Source: Maea johnstoni
Lineage: Eukaryota; Annelida; Polychaeta; Spionida; Magelonidae
NCBI GenBank assembly: GCA_963942565.1
Contig: OZ012685.1
Coordinates: forward strand, 47,259,075 to 47,323,074
Reading direction: 5' to 3'
Length of the DNA: 64,000 nt
In this document: positions 35,888-45,986 of the stretch, piece by piece
Layout: each line of letters begins with the position of its first letter
How positions within the stretch are numbered: the first letter of the stretch is position 1
Notes under the pieces: generated by a model
The model's database searches: none
Told to the model about the DNA's origin: nothing
What the model saw: the letters and a program-made list of their open reading frames with translations, nothing else
Made by a program: the position numbers and the translations under genes

Positions 35888-37854
35888 ACGGCTTTTACGG
35901 CTTTCACGCCTCTTTGAATTTGGACGATCTGCTTGACACACATGATAACAACATGCGTGAAAGACATTGTAGGAAGTGTGGGGCTAACCATGCTCCACCT
36001 ACAGGAAAAAAGTGTACTTTTCGGCCAGAAACGGACGAGTTTCAGACAACAATTTCTAATGTTGCTGCTACAGAGAAACTACAGGAATTCTCTGATCAAT
36101 TTACAGAGAAGTTAACAGTGATGCAGGCGCAAATGGAAATCTTGCAAAAACAATTACAAGATAAAGTGGTAAAGGCGTCCAGTGCATCAGACAATGTTAA
36201 TTTCGAAAATCAAAAACTTACTTCTTTGGATGAAGCTCAGGGATCAGGGATTACACACACTTCTGTGGCAGCTGTTTTGGATCTGGAAAAGATAAGTAAA
36301 ATCCAAGATAAAGACATAGAGAATGGACAGAAATTGCGTTCAGCAAATAATGTGAATGCAAATACTATAAATGAAGTGTCTGGGAGTGCACCTAATAACA
36401 ATATACAAAGTGAAACGGATTTTGTTGTGGATGCAGGTGTGCTTGAATCTCTACCAAGATTTCAAAACTCTTTAGCCATGGAAAGAGAGGTTACAGATCT
36501 TGACATGTTTGTTAAAAATAATCAACAGGATGGAGATTTTATGCGTCTGCCAGTGGGGCAACAAAATGGTCAACACTTGGCAGGAGAAGTGTGCAAGCAG
36601 ACACGTCAGGATGTGTATGTCCATCAGGACAATTATGTTGGTGATCAAATGGCAGGCAGGGGATTCCCGCAGTCATTTGCAACTACAAAACCACTTCCAA
36701 GAGAGGATGAGCTGGCAGGCAGGGGATACCCGCGGCCACACACAGATATGATTGCTCACGTGACAGGCAGGGAATTCCCGCAGTCATGGGCAACTAGACA
36801 ACCTTCAGGAGATACAGATGATCATGTGACAGGCAGGGGATACCCGCAGTCATATGCTACAAGACAACCCTCGAGAGAAGCTGAGATGGCAGGCAGGGGA
36901 TACCCGCGGCCAGTCACAGATACAGATACTCAAATGACAGGCAGGGGTTGCCCGCAGTCATTTATGGGTTATTCATCCAGTGCAGCAGAACGGCAAGCAA
37001 CAGGTGTGTCTGTCAAGAATAACATTCCTGGTCAAGGACAATTTGGAGGTGTCACCACAAGTATGCATGGACAGAATATGCAGAACAATGATGTAAATAA
37101 TAGCAATATTTACAACACAACAAGAGACAATGCTGTTCCATTGTTGCCTGCACTGAGAGCTGATACTCAGCTTGCTCATCAGGTTGCTAGGAGGATGAAT
37201 GAGTTAGGCTTGGAGGATGACTATTGTGATGGTTTTATAGCTAACTCAAATCGTAGAGGTAAGAAGAGTGGTCAGTCACGCACAGCAGAGGACACTATAG
37301 TGCGAGATGTTGATTGGCCTCATTTCTATGTTTTTAGGGGTCAGGACAGGAAGGCTGTTAAATTTCTAGAGTTGACATTACCTGAATTTGTGATGGGGTT
37401 TTTATGTATGTTGGCTAATCAGAGAAATGGTATGGATAGAGATCTCATGTTGCCAATACTGAAAGATATGATGGTAGATACAATAGTTTATGGTTGGCCT
37501 CAAATAAGAGGTTATTACAAAATGTTAGCCTGCGGGGTAGAACAGGCTCGCTACGATTGGGTACATACAGCAGAAATAGCGTCGATACGTGCTCAGTATG
37601 CACAGACCATGACAGTACCTGTACTGCAAAATTCTAGAGTCGCCAATAACCGCCCATTTAGTCAGAATTTTAGGCCTAGAAGTGATCAGAATCAAATGAA
37701 ACTATGTGTGCCTTATCAGACAGGTGAATGTAGGTTTGATGATACTCATGACAACTGTGCTCACGCCTGCGCTTACTGTTATAATGCAGTGGGTTTCTTT
37801 TATAACCATAAGGAAAAAGAATGCAAAAGAAAATTCTTCGCTTCAAAAAACTAG
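35785..37854 (+). CDS. YR retroelement ORF1 (gag-like)
   Basis: Up to 689 residues; the ATG at 35953 is an alternative start because the first 34 residues fall in repeat A1. An N-terminal zinc-binding motif CRKCGANHAPPTGKKC (C-x2-C-x4-H-x7-C) is followed by a coiled-coil-like segment. In the middle, about residues 285-395, a degenerate peptide repeat of the type AGRGYPQS/RP recurs six times at roughly 20-24-residue intervals. A conserved C-terminal half (DVDWPHFYVFRG, LPEFVMGFL) ends in a Cys/His cluster (CVPYQTGEC, CAHACAYC). It overlaps ORF2 by 34 bases. Confidence 0.8.
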   Translation: MGSQSLSGCVRPKRCLERSHSREQISNCCFLAGFYGFYGFHASLNLDDLLDTHDNNMRERHCRKCGANHAPPTGKKCTFRPETDEFQTTISNVAATEKLQEFSDQFTEKLTVMQAQMEILQKQLQDKVVKASSASDNVNFENQKLTSLDEAQGSGITHTSVAAVLDLEKISKIQDKDIENGQKLRSANNVNANTINEVSGSAPNNNIQSETDFVVDAGVLESLPRFQNSLAMEREVTDLDMFVKNNQQDGDFMRLPVGQQNGQHLAGEVCKQTRQDVYVHQDNYVGDQMAGRGFPQSFATTKPLPREDELAGRGYPRPHTDMIAHVTGREFPQSWATRQPSGDTDDHVTGRGYPQSYATRQPSREAEMAGRGYPRPVTDTDTQMTGRGCPQSFMGYSSSAAERQATGVSVKNNIPGQGQFGGVTTSMHGQNMQNNDVNNSNIYNTTRDNAVPLLPALRADTQLAHQVARRMNELGLEDDYCDGFIANSNRRGKKSGQSRTAEDTIVRDVDWPHFYVFRGQDRKAVKFLELTLPEFVMGFLCMLANQRNGMDRDLMLPILKDMMVDTIVYGWPQIRGYYKMLACGVEQARYDWVHTAEIASIRAQYAQTMTVPVLQNSRVANNRPFSQNFRPRSDQNQMKLCVPYQTGECRFDDTHDNCAHACAYCYNAVGFFYNHKEKECKRKFFASKN

Positions 37855-39905
37855 TAGGCAGGGGAGATTTCCATTCTCTCCCCATACAATCACAAGTTTT
37901 GGATTCTGTTAAAAGTGAAGTGGGCTCACATGAAGATTTGGCTATGTCTGATGAAGGTAAAACTGCTAACAGTATAGAAAAGTTAAATACAGTCCCTAAC
38001 AGTGATATTACAGTGGTGATAGATAAGCCAATAGGATCCCTCGATATTCTACGGGATGATGTGTCAAATTCCCAGGTGGCGAGTGATGGTTTGGATGAAT
38101 GCCCACCAGGTGGCTCTGGTGATTGTGGTTTGTTTGATATGGTGTTAAAAGGTGTGGGTACACCCAAGGTGAATGTTAAACTACCTGCCCTGGCCCATGT
38201 GGACAGGCATGATGTTGATGGAGTTTCTACGGACCAGTCTCAATTTAATGCAAATATGATTCAAATCTATAATAGGGTATTTCACTCTAGACAGTACAAT
38301 TTTAAAAATGTTCGAGTCCCAATACCAAGTGGTCTGAATATAGCGGCGTGGAAGACTTACCTGCATGACTATGCGGATAGTGATTTGATTAAATTCCTAG
38401 AATTTGGCTGGCCAAGCAGCTTTAACCACATGGCTCCACTGATATCAACTTTTGATAACCATAAGTCGGGGACAGATTATGCAAGTCATATTGATACCTA
38501 TCTTCTCACAGAATTAGGTCACTCAGCTATCTTAGGTCCATTTGCGTCTCCGCCTGTCGTTCCGCTACACTTGTCTCCGATAATGACGCGTCCAAAGAAA
38601 GAAAGTCTAACTAGACGCATAGTAGTCGATCTGTCATGGCCCAAGGGATACTCTGTTAACGATGGCATTCAAGAAAATAATTACTTGGGGACTACTATTG
38701 ACCTCAGGCTTCCTACAGTTGATTTCATGGCAGAACGCGTGCGACATTTGGGGCCAGGCTGCTATATGTATAAACTCGACTTGTCTAGGGGATACAGGCA
38801 GCTTCGCCTCGATCCTCTGGATTGGCCTCTGATGTCGATCAAACATGCTGGAAGTCTATATATGGATATATGTCCCCCTTTCGGACTACGTACGGCTGCC
38901 ATGATGATGCAACGCACCAATATGGCGGTCTCACAAATTCATGGCGATTATGGGTATTTGTCTAGACCATTCATAGACGATTTTGGTGGTGCGGAGCTAG
39001 ACTGTGGGGTCGCAACTAATGCGTTTGGTACGTTACGGACAATTCTATATAATGTTGGTTTAGATGAGGCCGAGCATAAAGCGTGTCCTCCGAGTACAAA
39101 GATGATCTGGTTGGGAATTAACGTAGACTCGGTTGAGATGACATTGTCAATTCCGGAGCAAAAGCTTGTTGAAGTCAAGTCTATGGTCAGTGCTTGGAGT
39201 GGTCACCAGATGGCGAATAAGCGTCAGGTCCAGTCATTGGTGGGCTCTCTGAATTTTATGAGTAGTGTGGCTCCTCCGGTGCGGGTCTACACTAATCGCA
39301 TACTAAATTTCTTACGTTCCATGCCAAATGAAGGTAGTGTTTTGATACCAAATGAAGTGAGAGCGGACCTGGATTTCTTTGGTAGATTGATGCCTGAATT
39401 TAATGGGGTCACTCTGCTGGATAAGTCTCTGGAGCCGAGCGCTGACCAGCTTGAGGTTGACGCATGCCTGACGGGATGCGGGGGTTTGTCAGGCGACGAA
39501 TTTTACTCCTGTTGTTTCCCACAGTTCATTATTAAAGAGTGTTACCCGATAGCCTGCTTGGAAATGTTAAATATTGTGGTTGCTCTAAGGTTGTGGGCTT
39601 CAAAGTGGAAAGGTCAAAAGCTGCAGGTTTACTGTGACAATATGATTGCATGTTTGGCGTTACAGAATGGGCGCTCAAAAGATACTTTTCTGCAGTCATT
39701 TATTAGAACAGTATTTCTGTTAGCTGTAACTAATGATGTAGAAATTTTGGTCTGTCACAGACCTGGTGTTGATATGACGGCGGCCGATGCACTATCTAGA
39801 TCTCATACTGGAGATCGCTTTAGGGTACTATTAAATGAGATTGGAGCAATGGAGGATAGGCATGAAGTCGCTGTGTCGGACGAGTATTTTGTTGTCGTTG
39901 ATTAG
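37821..39905 (+). CDS. YR retroelement ORF2: reverse transcriptase and RNase H
   Basis: 694 residues. Reverse transcriptase in about 230-460: TRRIVVDLSWPKG, MYKLDLSRGYRQL and the catalytic FIDDFGG. RNase H in about 540-680: LEVDACLTGCGG, CLEMLNIVVALRLWA, VYCDNMIACLALQNG, ADALSR. Family likeness is to DIRS/Ngaro-type enzymes rather than to LINEs. It makes the cDNA that becomes a circle. Confidence 0.9.
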   Translation: MQKKILRFKKLVGRGDFHSLPIQSQVLDSVKSEVGSHEDLAMSDEGKTANSIEKLNTVPNSDITVVIDKPIGSLDILRDDVSNSQVASDGLDECPPGGSGDCGLFDMVLKGVGTPKVNVKLPALAHVDRHDVDGVSTDQSQFNANMIQIYNRVFHSRQYNFKNVRVPIPSGLNIAAWKTYLHDYADSDLIKFLEFGWPSSFNHMAPLISTFDNHKSGTDYASHIDTYLLTELGHSAILGPFASPPVVPLHLSPIMTRPKKESLTRRIVVDLSWPKGYSVNDGIQENNYLGTTIDLRLPTVDFMAERVRHLGPGCYMYKLDLSRGYRQLRLDPLDWPLMSIKHAGSLYMDICPPFGLRTAAMMMQRTNMAVSQIHGDYGYLSRPFIDDFGGAELDCGVATNAFGTLRTILYNVGLDEAEHKACPPSTKMIWLGINVDSVEMTLSIPEQKLVEVKSMVSAWSGHQMANKRQVQSLVGSLNFMSSVAPPVRVYTNRILNFLRSMPNEGSVLIPNEVRADLDFFGRLMPEFNGVTLLDKSLEPSADQLEVDACLTGCGGLSGDEFYSCCFPQFIIKECYPIACLEMLNIVVALRLWASKWKGQKLQVYCDNMIACLALQNGRSKDTFLQSFIRTVFLLAVTNDVEILVCHRPGVDMTAADALSRSHTGDRFRVLLNEIGAMEDRHEVAVSDEYFVVVD

Positions 39906-39977
39906 ACGCCGGAGTGTTTTACATGAGTATTAACTTAGAGTTTTAAATTTTTACTTTCAGATACTGATTGGAATAGA

Positions 39978-40931
39978 TTGGCCAATATGGCTAATGCAAG
40001 GAGACGGAAATGCCTTCGCCCTGGAACTAAAAAGAATTTATTTCTTCATATAAAGAGCTTCCTTTATTTTTGCGCTCATTATCATATTTCTGATACGCTT
40101 TTGACTCCAGAAATTATTTGTGCGTACATAGAGTTTTTGATTAATTCATTCCCTTCGCCAGCTACCGTAAAAAACTATGTTTCAAGTCTAGCTACTCTTC
40201 AGGCTTGGAGGGGCCTCAATTTAACGCCGTTTAAATCTTTTCCAGTTTTGCAGATGTGGAAGGCTGTTAGGCTCACAGTTCGCTATTCACCGAAAGAACG
40301 TTATGTTTTATCTATGGCTGAATTTAAGATTCTATTGAAGTCGGCCGCAATTCTGGGTGAAAATGCTCTAGTGTTTAGAGCACTTTTGGTCTTACTATAC
40401 TTTGGCATGCTCCGAATTTCCTCTCTAATTCCTAGCACCCCTGCGCTTTTCGATCATACTAGACATCTAACTTCTAGGGATGTTCAGTTCGTAGCCTTTG
40501 GCATGTTAGTAACAATAAGATGGGCTAAGAATAGACAGGATGCTTCTCAATTTTATCGCTTTCCAGTTCGTAAGAATAATTCAGACTCCTGCTGTCCTGT
40601 AAAATTTTTACAGGAGTATATCGCTTCTGTTCCTGTTATTTCTCCTCTGCAGGCTTTCTTGCAATTTCGGGCAGCGCACGCTGTGCTGCCACTGGGAGCT
40701 AGACAAGCATACTCGTGGCTCCGACACGTGCTGAAGAATTCACCACTTGCTGGTCGGCCTATAAATTTTTATTCAGTGCGCCGTTCGGCATGTACAAATG
40801 CTTATCAGGCAGGGGCGTCCTTGAACGACGTAAAAACCTTTGGTGGTTGGCACAGTGATGCTGTATTGCGCTATTTGCATGAGAAACCAGCTTTCTTTCG
40901 CGTGGCAGGTTTGCTTGCTAAAAATTGCTGA
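39978..40931 (+). CDS. YR retroelement ORF3: tyrosine recombinase
   Basis: 317 residues. An N-terminal helical SAM-like domain (about 5-105) precedes the catalytic domain. Motifs in order: GMLRISSL (first arginine), YSVRRSACTNAYQAG (second arginine), GGWHSDAVLRYL (Trp/His and the nucleophile tyrosine). This replaces the integrase of LTR elements and would join a circular copy to the target at a few shared bases. Confidence 0.9.
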   Translation: MANMANARRRKCLRPGTKKNLFLHIKSFLYFCAHYHISDTLLTPEIICAYIEFLINSFPSPATVKNYVSSLATLQAWRGLNLTPFKSFPVLQMWKAVRLTVRYSPKERYVLSMAEFKILLKSAAILGENALVFRALLVLLYFGMLRISSLIPSTPALFDHTRHLTSRDVQFVAFGMLVTIRWAKNRQDASQFYRFPVRKNNSDSCCPVKFLQEYIASVPVISPLQAFLQFRAAHAVLPLGARQAYSWLRHVLKNSPLAGRPINFYSVRRSACTNAYQAGASLNDVKTFGGWHSDAVLRYLHEKPAFFRVAGLLAKNC

Positions 40932-41043
40932 ACTTCTTAAAAAACAAGTACTCTTGCAACTTTGTATCTTCCTAAAATTTTCTAAACTCTTACTTTCTTT
41001 TCTTATCTAAAACTTTTTTCTTGGCCTTATAAACTATTTTGCC

Positions 41044-41320
41044 GTGTAAATAACTAACTTAAGGTGGTATGAGACATATGAGTGTTATGCTAATTATTGT
41101 CAGCTAATTCATAGAATTAGCTGTAACTGATACATTGTTGCTTGTTTACAATTTGCAGAGGGCGTGGCCGACGGCACGAGAAATACTCAATTAACACTGA
41201 AGCCACTGACAGTCATGAGTTTCTTGTGTCGTCGGAGATGCGCTCTGCCATGCATGTATAGTTAAGATAAATAAACTGTTTTCGACTGCATATCATGCGA
41301 CTTGTGGTTTCTGATAATGG
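41044..41320 (+). repeat. Split direct repeat B1
   Basis: Begins GTGTAAATAACTAACTTAAG and ends TTTCTGATAATGG; carries AATAAACTG, a likely polyadenylation signal. Confidence 0.9.
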
Positions 41321-41507
41321 TGGGGGAATTTCGCTGCGCAGAATTCCTAGTCATTATTGGAACGGGATTCCCCTGTTCCCGCCTTATGACGTAGTGCGCG
41401 AGCAGTGGGCAGCCAATCATTGAGTGGCTGTGTCAGACCAAAACGCTGTCTTGAACGCAGCCACTCGAGAGAGCAGATTTCTAACTGCTGCTTTCTCGCC
41501 GGCTTTT
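41321..41507 (+). repeat. Split direct repeat A2
   Basis: Copy of A1, abutting B1 directly. Confidence 0.92.
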
Positions 41508-41554
41508 CCACACCCACCCACCCTATTTGTTGCATGGTTTGTTTTGCGTGTATA

Positions 41555-41839
41555 GTGTAAATAACTAACTTAAATACTTAAGGTGGTATGAGACATATGA
41601 GTGTTATGCTAATTATTGTCAGCTAATTCATAGAATTAGCTGTAACTGATACATTGTTGCTTGTTTACAATTTGCAGAGGGCGTGGCCGACGGCACGAGA
41701 AATACTCAATTAACACTGAAGCCACTGACAGTCATGAGTTTCTTGTGTCGTCGGAGATGCGCTCTGCCATGCATGTATAGTTAAGATAAATAAACTGTTT
41801 TCGACTGCATATCATGCGACTTGTGGTTTCTGATAATGG
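41555..41839 (+). repeat. Split direct repeat B2
   Basis: Copy of B1 with about 8 extra bases near its start; ends at ATGG, after which the host exon resumes. Confidence 0.9.
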
Positions 41840-41875
41840 CTAAGACATCCAGAGACACAACAAAAGACAGAACAG
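41840..41875 (+). CDS. Candidate host exon B, right part
   Basis: Continues AKTSRDTTKDRT to donor GTGAAA. Its closing phase joins exon C at 42891 without a stop, whereas the alternative phase would meet a stop at once. That supports this reading. Confidence 0.5.
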
Positions 41876-42226
41876 GTGAAATAAGCTTTCTCTTGCTTCT
41901 TTGCTGTGAGAAAATGGAACACTAGCAAAATTAATTTGTTTATATCAGTGTTAAAACTCCTTAGAAATGCTTGTGGCATTACATAGCAATCATGGTTGAG
42001 GCAATATAGTTTGAATAAATGCAAGGTGCAGAATCTGATTGTTGCAATGTCATTCATTGCCCATTTCATTTAGTGATACTACACAAGTTAAAGACAACGA
42101 AGTGCAGGCTTTTAAGTTCAGATCTACCCATGAGTCAGCCATTAAGTTCTTAAGGACATGCCAATGTTTTTATTAGTTTGGTCAATGGTCTAGCAAGTAC
42201 TCAATCTCAAAGCCAGTTGCATGTAC

Positions 42227-42408
42227 TACTGGTGAGCTTAAATTTGACAAACGTGGTACCAGGAAAACGGGTCTGTCATATGCAAAGTCTGTCATACACA
42301 TATTTTCCAATTGTTTTATGACAATGGGACCAGGTTGACCAGAAATATTTGTCTGTCTTATGCAAGTATCCCTCTTATGAGAGTCTGTCATAAGTAAGTT
42401 CACATGTA
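42227..42408. mobile_element. TA-type MITE, GGTGAACT family, copy 1
   Basis: Left TACTGGTGAGCTTAAATTTG, right TAAGTAAGTTCACATGTA (inverted), with GGGTCTGTCATATGCAAA inside. The same family lies at 45983-46161. Confidence 0.65.
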
Positions 42409-42890
42409 TCTGAATGCCACCCAACATGCATTGCAACCCATGAGCTTGCATTTAAAGATTCACTGATGTTTGTTCGGTGAACAATAGTTAGTGTTGTTCC
42501 GATTAATCGGAGATCTCACTTTTATCGTTTGGGTGTGCGGGTAATCGGATGATTACCGGCACCCCAAGGTCCGAATTTAGCGCTAAAGTGCTCCCGCACT
42601 GTGCGCTAATTCGGATGATTACGGTATATTTTGCGAGCGCTGACACCAGTGTCAGCGAATAGGCGATTGGTTAACCCACCCTCCCCCATAACTACATTTT
42701 TTTCGAACAACCCTCCCCCCATAATTATATTTTTTCTGATCCCCCTCCCCCCTATTTTTTTTTCAGGAATCCAGTGTGAACCCCCCCCCCCCCCCCCTCC
42801 TCCTCTTTAAATGCAACAGCCCTCAGAAAAATGATAATATAAGACCATTGTTTTAATTAAACTGTTACATTCTACCTTATTTCAATTCAG

Positions 42891-42935
42891 TTGTTATAGA
42901 AGACACCAGTAAGGAAACAAAGAAGGCAAAGGCAG
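42891..42935 (+). CDS. Candidate host exon C
   Basis: Acceptor TTCAATTCAG, then VVIEDTSKETKKAKA in phase with exon B. The donor (GTCCTG) is weak, so the end is uncertain. Basic and acidic residues without a recognised domain; later exons were not found. Confidence 0.35.
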
Positions 42936-43197
42936 GTCCTGAAAGTGTCATTAACGACCATATCATATGCCTTCTTCCAACAAATATTATGGGTATTTTG
43001 TAATAGAAACATTACATACTGTTTAGGTTAATAATATACTTGATGCATTTGCGCTAATCCAAATTTCAAATTAAATTCCTTCTGTAAATAATTCAGGCGT
43101 TTACAAAACCAATACGGCATAGATTTACAACTTGTCTAACTCGATCGCTTGGGGGAGGTGAAAATAGTATGATATAGTCCAATTAAAGGGTGCTGAC

Positions 43198-43530
43198 TTT
43201 CATTTATATGATTTATAAATATCATACATGTCTGCTAAATATACTAGACTAGGGCACTGAAAGGCAAATTTGGAGTTCCTGCAAGAGAATACCTTACAGC
43301 ACGCGATTTTGGTGGAAATTTTACTTACGAAAGTAGGTCAACCTGTTTGAGACTGGCTGTCCATTGTGAGTGAATGGCTGTCCAGTGTGACCAACTTTCG
43401 TAGCTAAAAATTTCCACCAAAATCTCGTGCTGTAAGGTATTATCTTGCAGAAACTCAAAATTTGCCTTTCAGTTGCCCTAGCCTAGTATATTTAGCAGAC
43501 ATGTATGGTATTTATAAATCAAATGAACTT
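43198..43530. repeat. Foldback repeat, about 150-bp arms
   Basis: TTTATAAATATCATACATG and ATTTAGCAGACATGTATGG-type words mirror each other across a short centre near 43365. Both arms carry TTTGGTGGAAATTT or its complement. No coding frame. Confidence 0.85.
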
Positions 43531-43738
43531 TTATTGATCAAGAAAACCTCATTTGAGGTAAAACACTGTAAAATTGAAAATGTGTTTATATTGAGGTCAG
43601 CTCAAGCAGGTAAGTTAAAGAAAACTTATATTTGAAACACCAAGACCTCAGGGATTAGATAACTATTGTTAGAAAGGGGACAGGAGTGCTAAACTAGGAG
43701 TTGTCATATTTCGACAGTGTCACCAGCATCACAGCCTT
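43531..43738. repeat. Dispersed repeat R2, copy 2
   Basis: Matches 5964-6175. It ends CAGCCTTAATAGGG, unoccupied by the TTAA MITE seen at the other copy. Confidence 0.75.
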
Positions 43739-45411
43739 AATAGGGATCAGAATGAAGACCTCTTCTTCGACAAAAGTGCACACAGACAGTCTTTGATTGC
43801 GAGAATTTAAAACCATTATTGTCAGTACAATCCTCAATTATATTTAAATGGAGTTGGAGCTGCCTTTCTGTAGCTTGCATGTGTTTTAAACGATATGAGA
43901 CACCAACGTCATCAACAAACAGAGACTTGTCAACACCATTCCTCATACATCTGGTGATGCTGTTGATTTTGACAATAAAAAGGGTGACAGATAAAATGTT
44001 CCTCTAGGGAACTTCCATTTCTTGCTCATAAAATATAGAGAGGGATGTCCCCACTCTAACTCAAAATTTCCTTTCAGATAAAATGTTTTGAATATAAAGG
44101 GGTAAACGTCGTCTGAGGTCCATATTATGTACATCTTTCATAATTCCATATTTCCAAGTGGTGTCATATGACTTTTCACGGTCGAAAAAGATAGACACCA
44201 CGTTCCCTATTTTAAAATCCCTCTCTTACAAAAGTTTTAAATTGCACAAGATGATCCATTGTGCTTCATGTTTTACGGAAGCCACTTTGGGCTTCCGTAA
44301 TGAGTGAGGAAGATTTAAGATAACAAACAAGACGATCATTGATCATTCGCTCCATGGTCTTACATACACAACTGGTCAAAGCTATTGGGCGGTAATTATT
44401 TGGATCTTTGGAGTCTTTTCCTGGCTTGGCAATGGGTATGATGGTGGCTTCTCTCCAGGAAGGGGGAGACTCTCCAGTTTCCCAAATATTATTAAAAACC
44501 TTTAAAAGGGACTAGAGAGAAGCTTCAGGAAGATCCTTTAAAATCTGATAATGTATTTGACCCGGGCCAGCAGCTGTGTCATGGGCTTTGCCAAGCGCAG
44601 TCCTGAGCTCAGCTATTGAAAAGGGTTGATTATATGGTTCGGTATTGTCAGATTGGAATATAAGGGGGTGTCTCTCTTGTCTATTTTAGATGCGTTGGAA
44701 TTTAGGTGAATAACGTGCAGAGGATGAATTGAAGGATATTGCCTCCCCAATGGTGTTGGCAATATCCCTTGGTTGTGTTATCTTTTTGCCATTCTTCTCA
44801 TTATATTTTACGGATGGACTGCCCCCCTTACCTTTGATTTTACGGACCATGTTCCAGCATTTCTTCATAGAGATTCTGGCATTTAGTTTGGACACAGATT
44901 CGTGCCAACTATTCTTTTTGTAGCCCTGATTGTATGATATTCTTGTAAATTTGCATTTGTTCGAGATCTTTTAAAAACTCTAAGAGAACTCGTTCTAATA
45001 TAGCTTCCTTACACTCATCAGAGAACCATGGCTTCTGTGGCTTCTTGGGGTTGGGATTTGATTTTTGATATTGTTTATTTCTCAAAGCTTGTCGATAAAA
45101 GTTTCCAGGTGAAGACATCCATCAGGATTGTCTTGAAGAAAGGCCTCCAAACATAGGTCTTTAAAAAGGTTCCAATCAGCTTTGTGAAACTGCCACTTCG
45201 TTGGTCTATTATCTAGAGGATGATAATGACTTTCTAAGATGATAGGGAAATGGTCACTGCCATAAAGATCTTACTCCTTCCTCCAAGTTAAATCCATGAA
45301 AAGTGAAGGAGAGCACATGGTGAGATCTATAGATGTAAAAGAACCAGTTGCTGGATGCAGATACGTAAGGGTGTCATCATTAAAGAGGCAGATATTATTT
45401 CTGGTCATGAA
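43739..45411 (-). pseudogene. Internal fragment of the I-group LINE
   Basis: Corresponds to 30560-32278 of the intact element, in the same orientation (end of endonuclease to mid reverse transcriptase). Motifs such as RNGVDKSLFVDDVGVSYR and MVRKIKGKGGSPSVK survive; several frameshifts and small deletions break it. Both element ends are missing. Confidence 0.88.
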
Positions 45412-45507
45412 CCCTATACTAAGGGGAAGCTGAATTATTACAAAAGCATTTCTTTAACTGATTTTCATGGACTTCCCATGATGCTCAACTTCATGAATAT
45501 TCATGAG

Positions 45508-45699
45508 ATGAGCAGACGCCATATAACAAATATGGCCACCTCTAGATTCAGCAATGATCTCCCCAGTGAATTTATTCAGACAAACTTGCACAACAAGAAG
45601 ACTAAGGAGGGTACCAAATGTGCTTGCAACATCTTGAAAGACTTCTGTGCAGCTAGGGGAGAAGTTGGGGGTCAGATAGAGAGCTTGAATGAGGAATAT
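45508..45699 (+). CDS. Candidate first coding exon, DUF3504/Crypton-like N-terminal module
   Basis: ATG at 45508 opens MSRRHITNMATSRF; FIQTNLHNKKTKEGTKCACN, ILKDFCAARGE and IESLNEEY follow, then a good donor GTATGT at 45700. The N-x-N/K-K-T...L-x-x-F/W pattern recalls the DNA-binding N-terminus of KIAA1958/ZMYM/DUF3504 proteins, which derive from Crypton recombinases. A second short exon (45762-45779) after TTGCAG gives VLIHQ and a stop overlapping AATAAA, so only a 69-residue product would form. It may be a gene fragment. Confidence 0.35.
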
Positions 45700-45761
45700 G
45701 TATGTATCCGAATATGTATATACTCGTTTTCAATTGTTACCAAAAACATTACCAATTGCAG

Positions 45762-45790
45762 GTACTTATTCATCAATAAAATGCATAATA
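45762..45790 (+). other. Candidate second exon and polyadenylation signal
   Basis: Acceptor TTGCAG, five codons, stop TAA inside AATAAA (45775-45780). Confidence 0.3.
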
Positions 45791-45910
45791 TACCCTCTAT
45801 GTAATTAGGTTTTCTTTCTTTCTTAGATAGACAATCGGGTCCTATTCGGGTCCTATTGCTTCTCACTGGGACCTATTTCTTTGTAGTTCCCTCGGACTGT
45901 GCTCTATTTG

Positions 45911-45914
<4 letters not shown>

Positions 45915-45982
<68 letters not shown>
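45915..45982. repeat. (TA)n microsatellite
   Basis: TA tract ending at the left end of a TA-flanked MITE. Confidence 0.95.

Positions 45983-45986
<4 letters not shown>

Larger units (their letters stand above)
35701..41839 (+). mobile_element. YR retrotransposon with split direct repeats (PAT/Ngaro-like), looks whole
   Basis: 6.1 kb. Layout A1 (35701-35887), three coding frames, B1 (41044-41320), A2 (41321-41507), B2 (41555-41839). A1/A2 and B1/B2 look identical apart from about 8 extra bases near the start of B2, so it is young. The order A1-coding-B1-A2-B2 is that of PAT- and Ngaro-type tyrosine-recombinase retroelements, which integrate through a circle without duplicating target bases. 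Coding parts are a gag-like frame, reverse transcriptase with RNase H, and a tyrosine recombinase. No methyltransferase was recognised. It lies inside a host exon; the four bases ATGG are shared by target and both element junctions. Confidence 0.9.

Noticed and set aside
37676-38167. Minus-strand 163-residue frame across the ORF1/ORF2 overlap of the YR element
   Set aside because: Antisense to two well-supported coding frames.
35701-41839. LTR retrotransposon with an integrase
   Set aside because: No DDE integrase is present; the third frame is a tyrosine recombinase and the repeats are split direct repeats rather than LTRs.
35701-41839. DIRS1-type element with inverted terminal repeats
   Set aside because: The A1-B1-A2-B2 repeats are all in direct orientation, as in PAT/Ngaro types.
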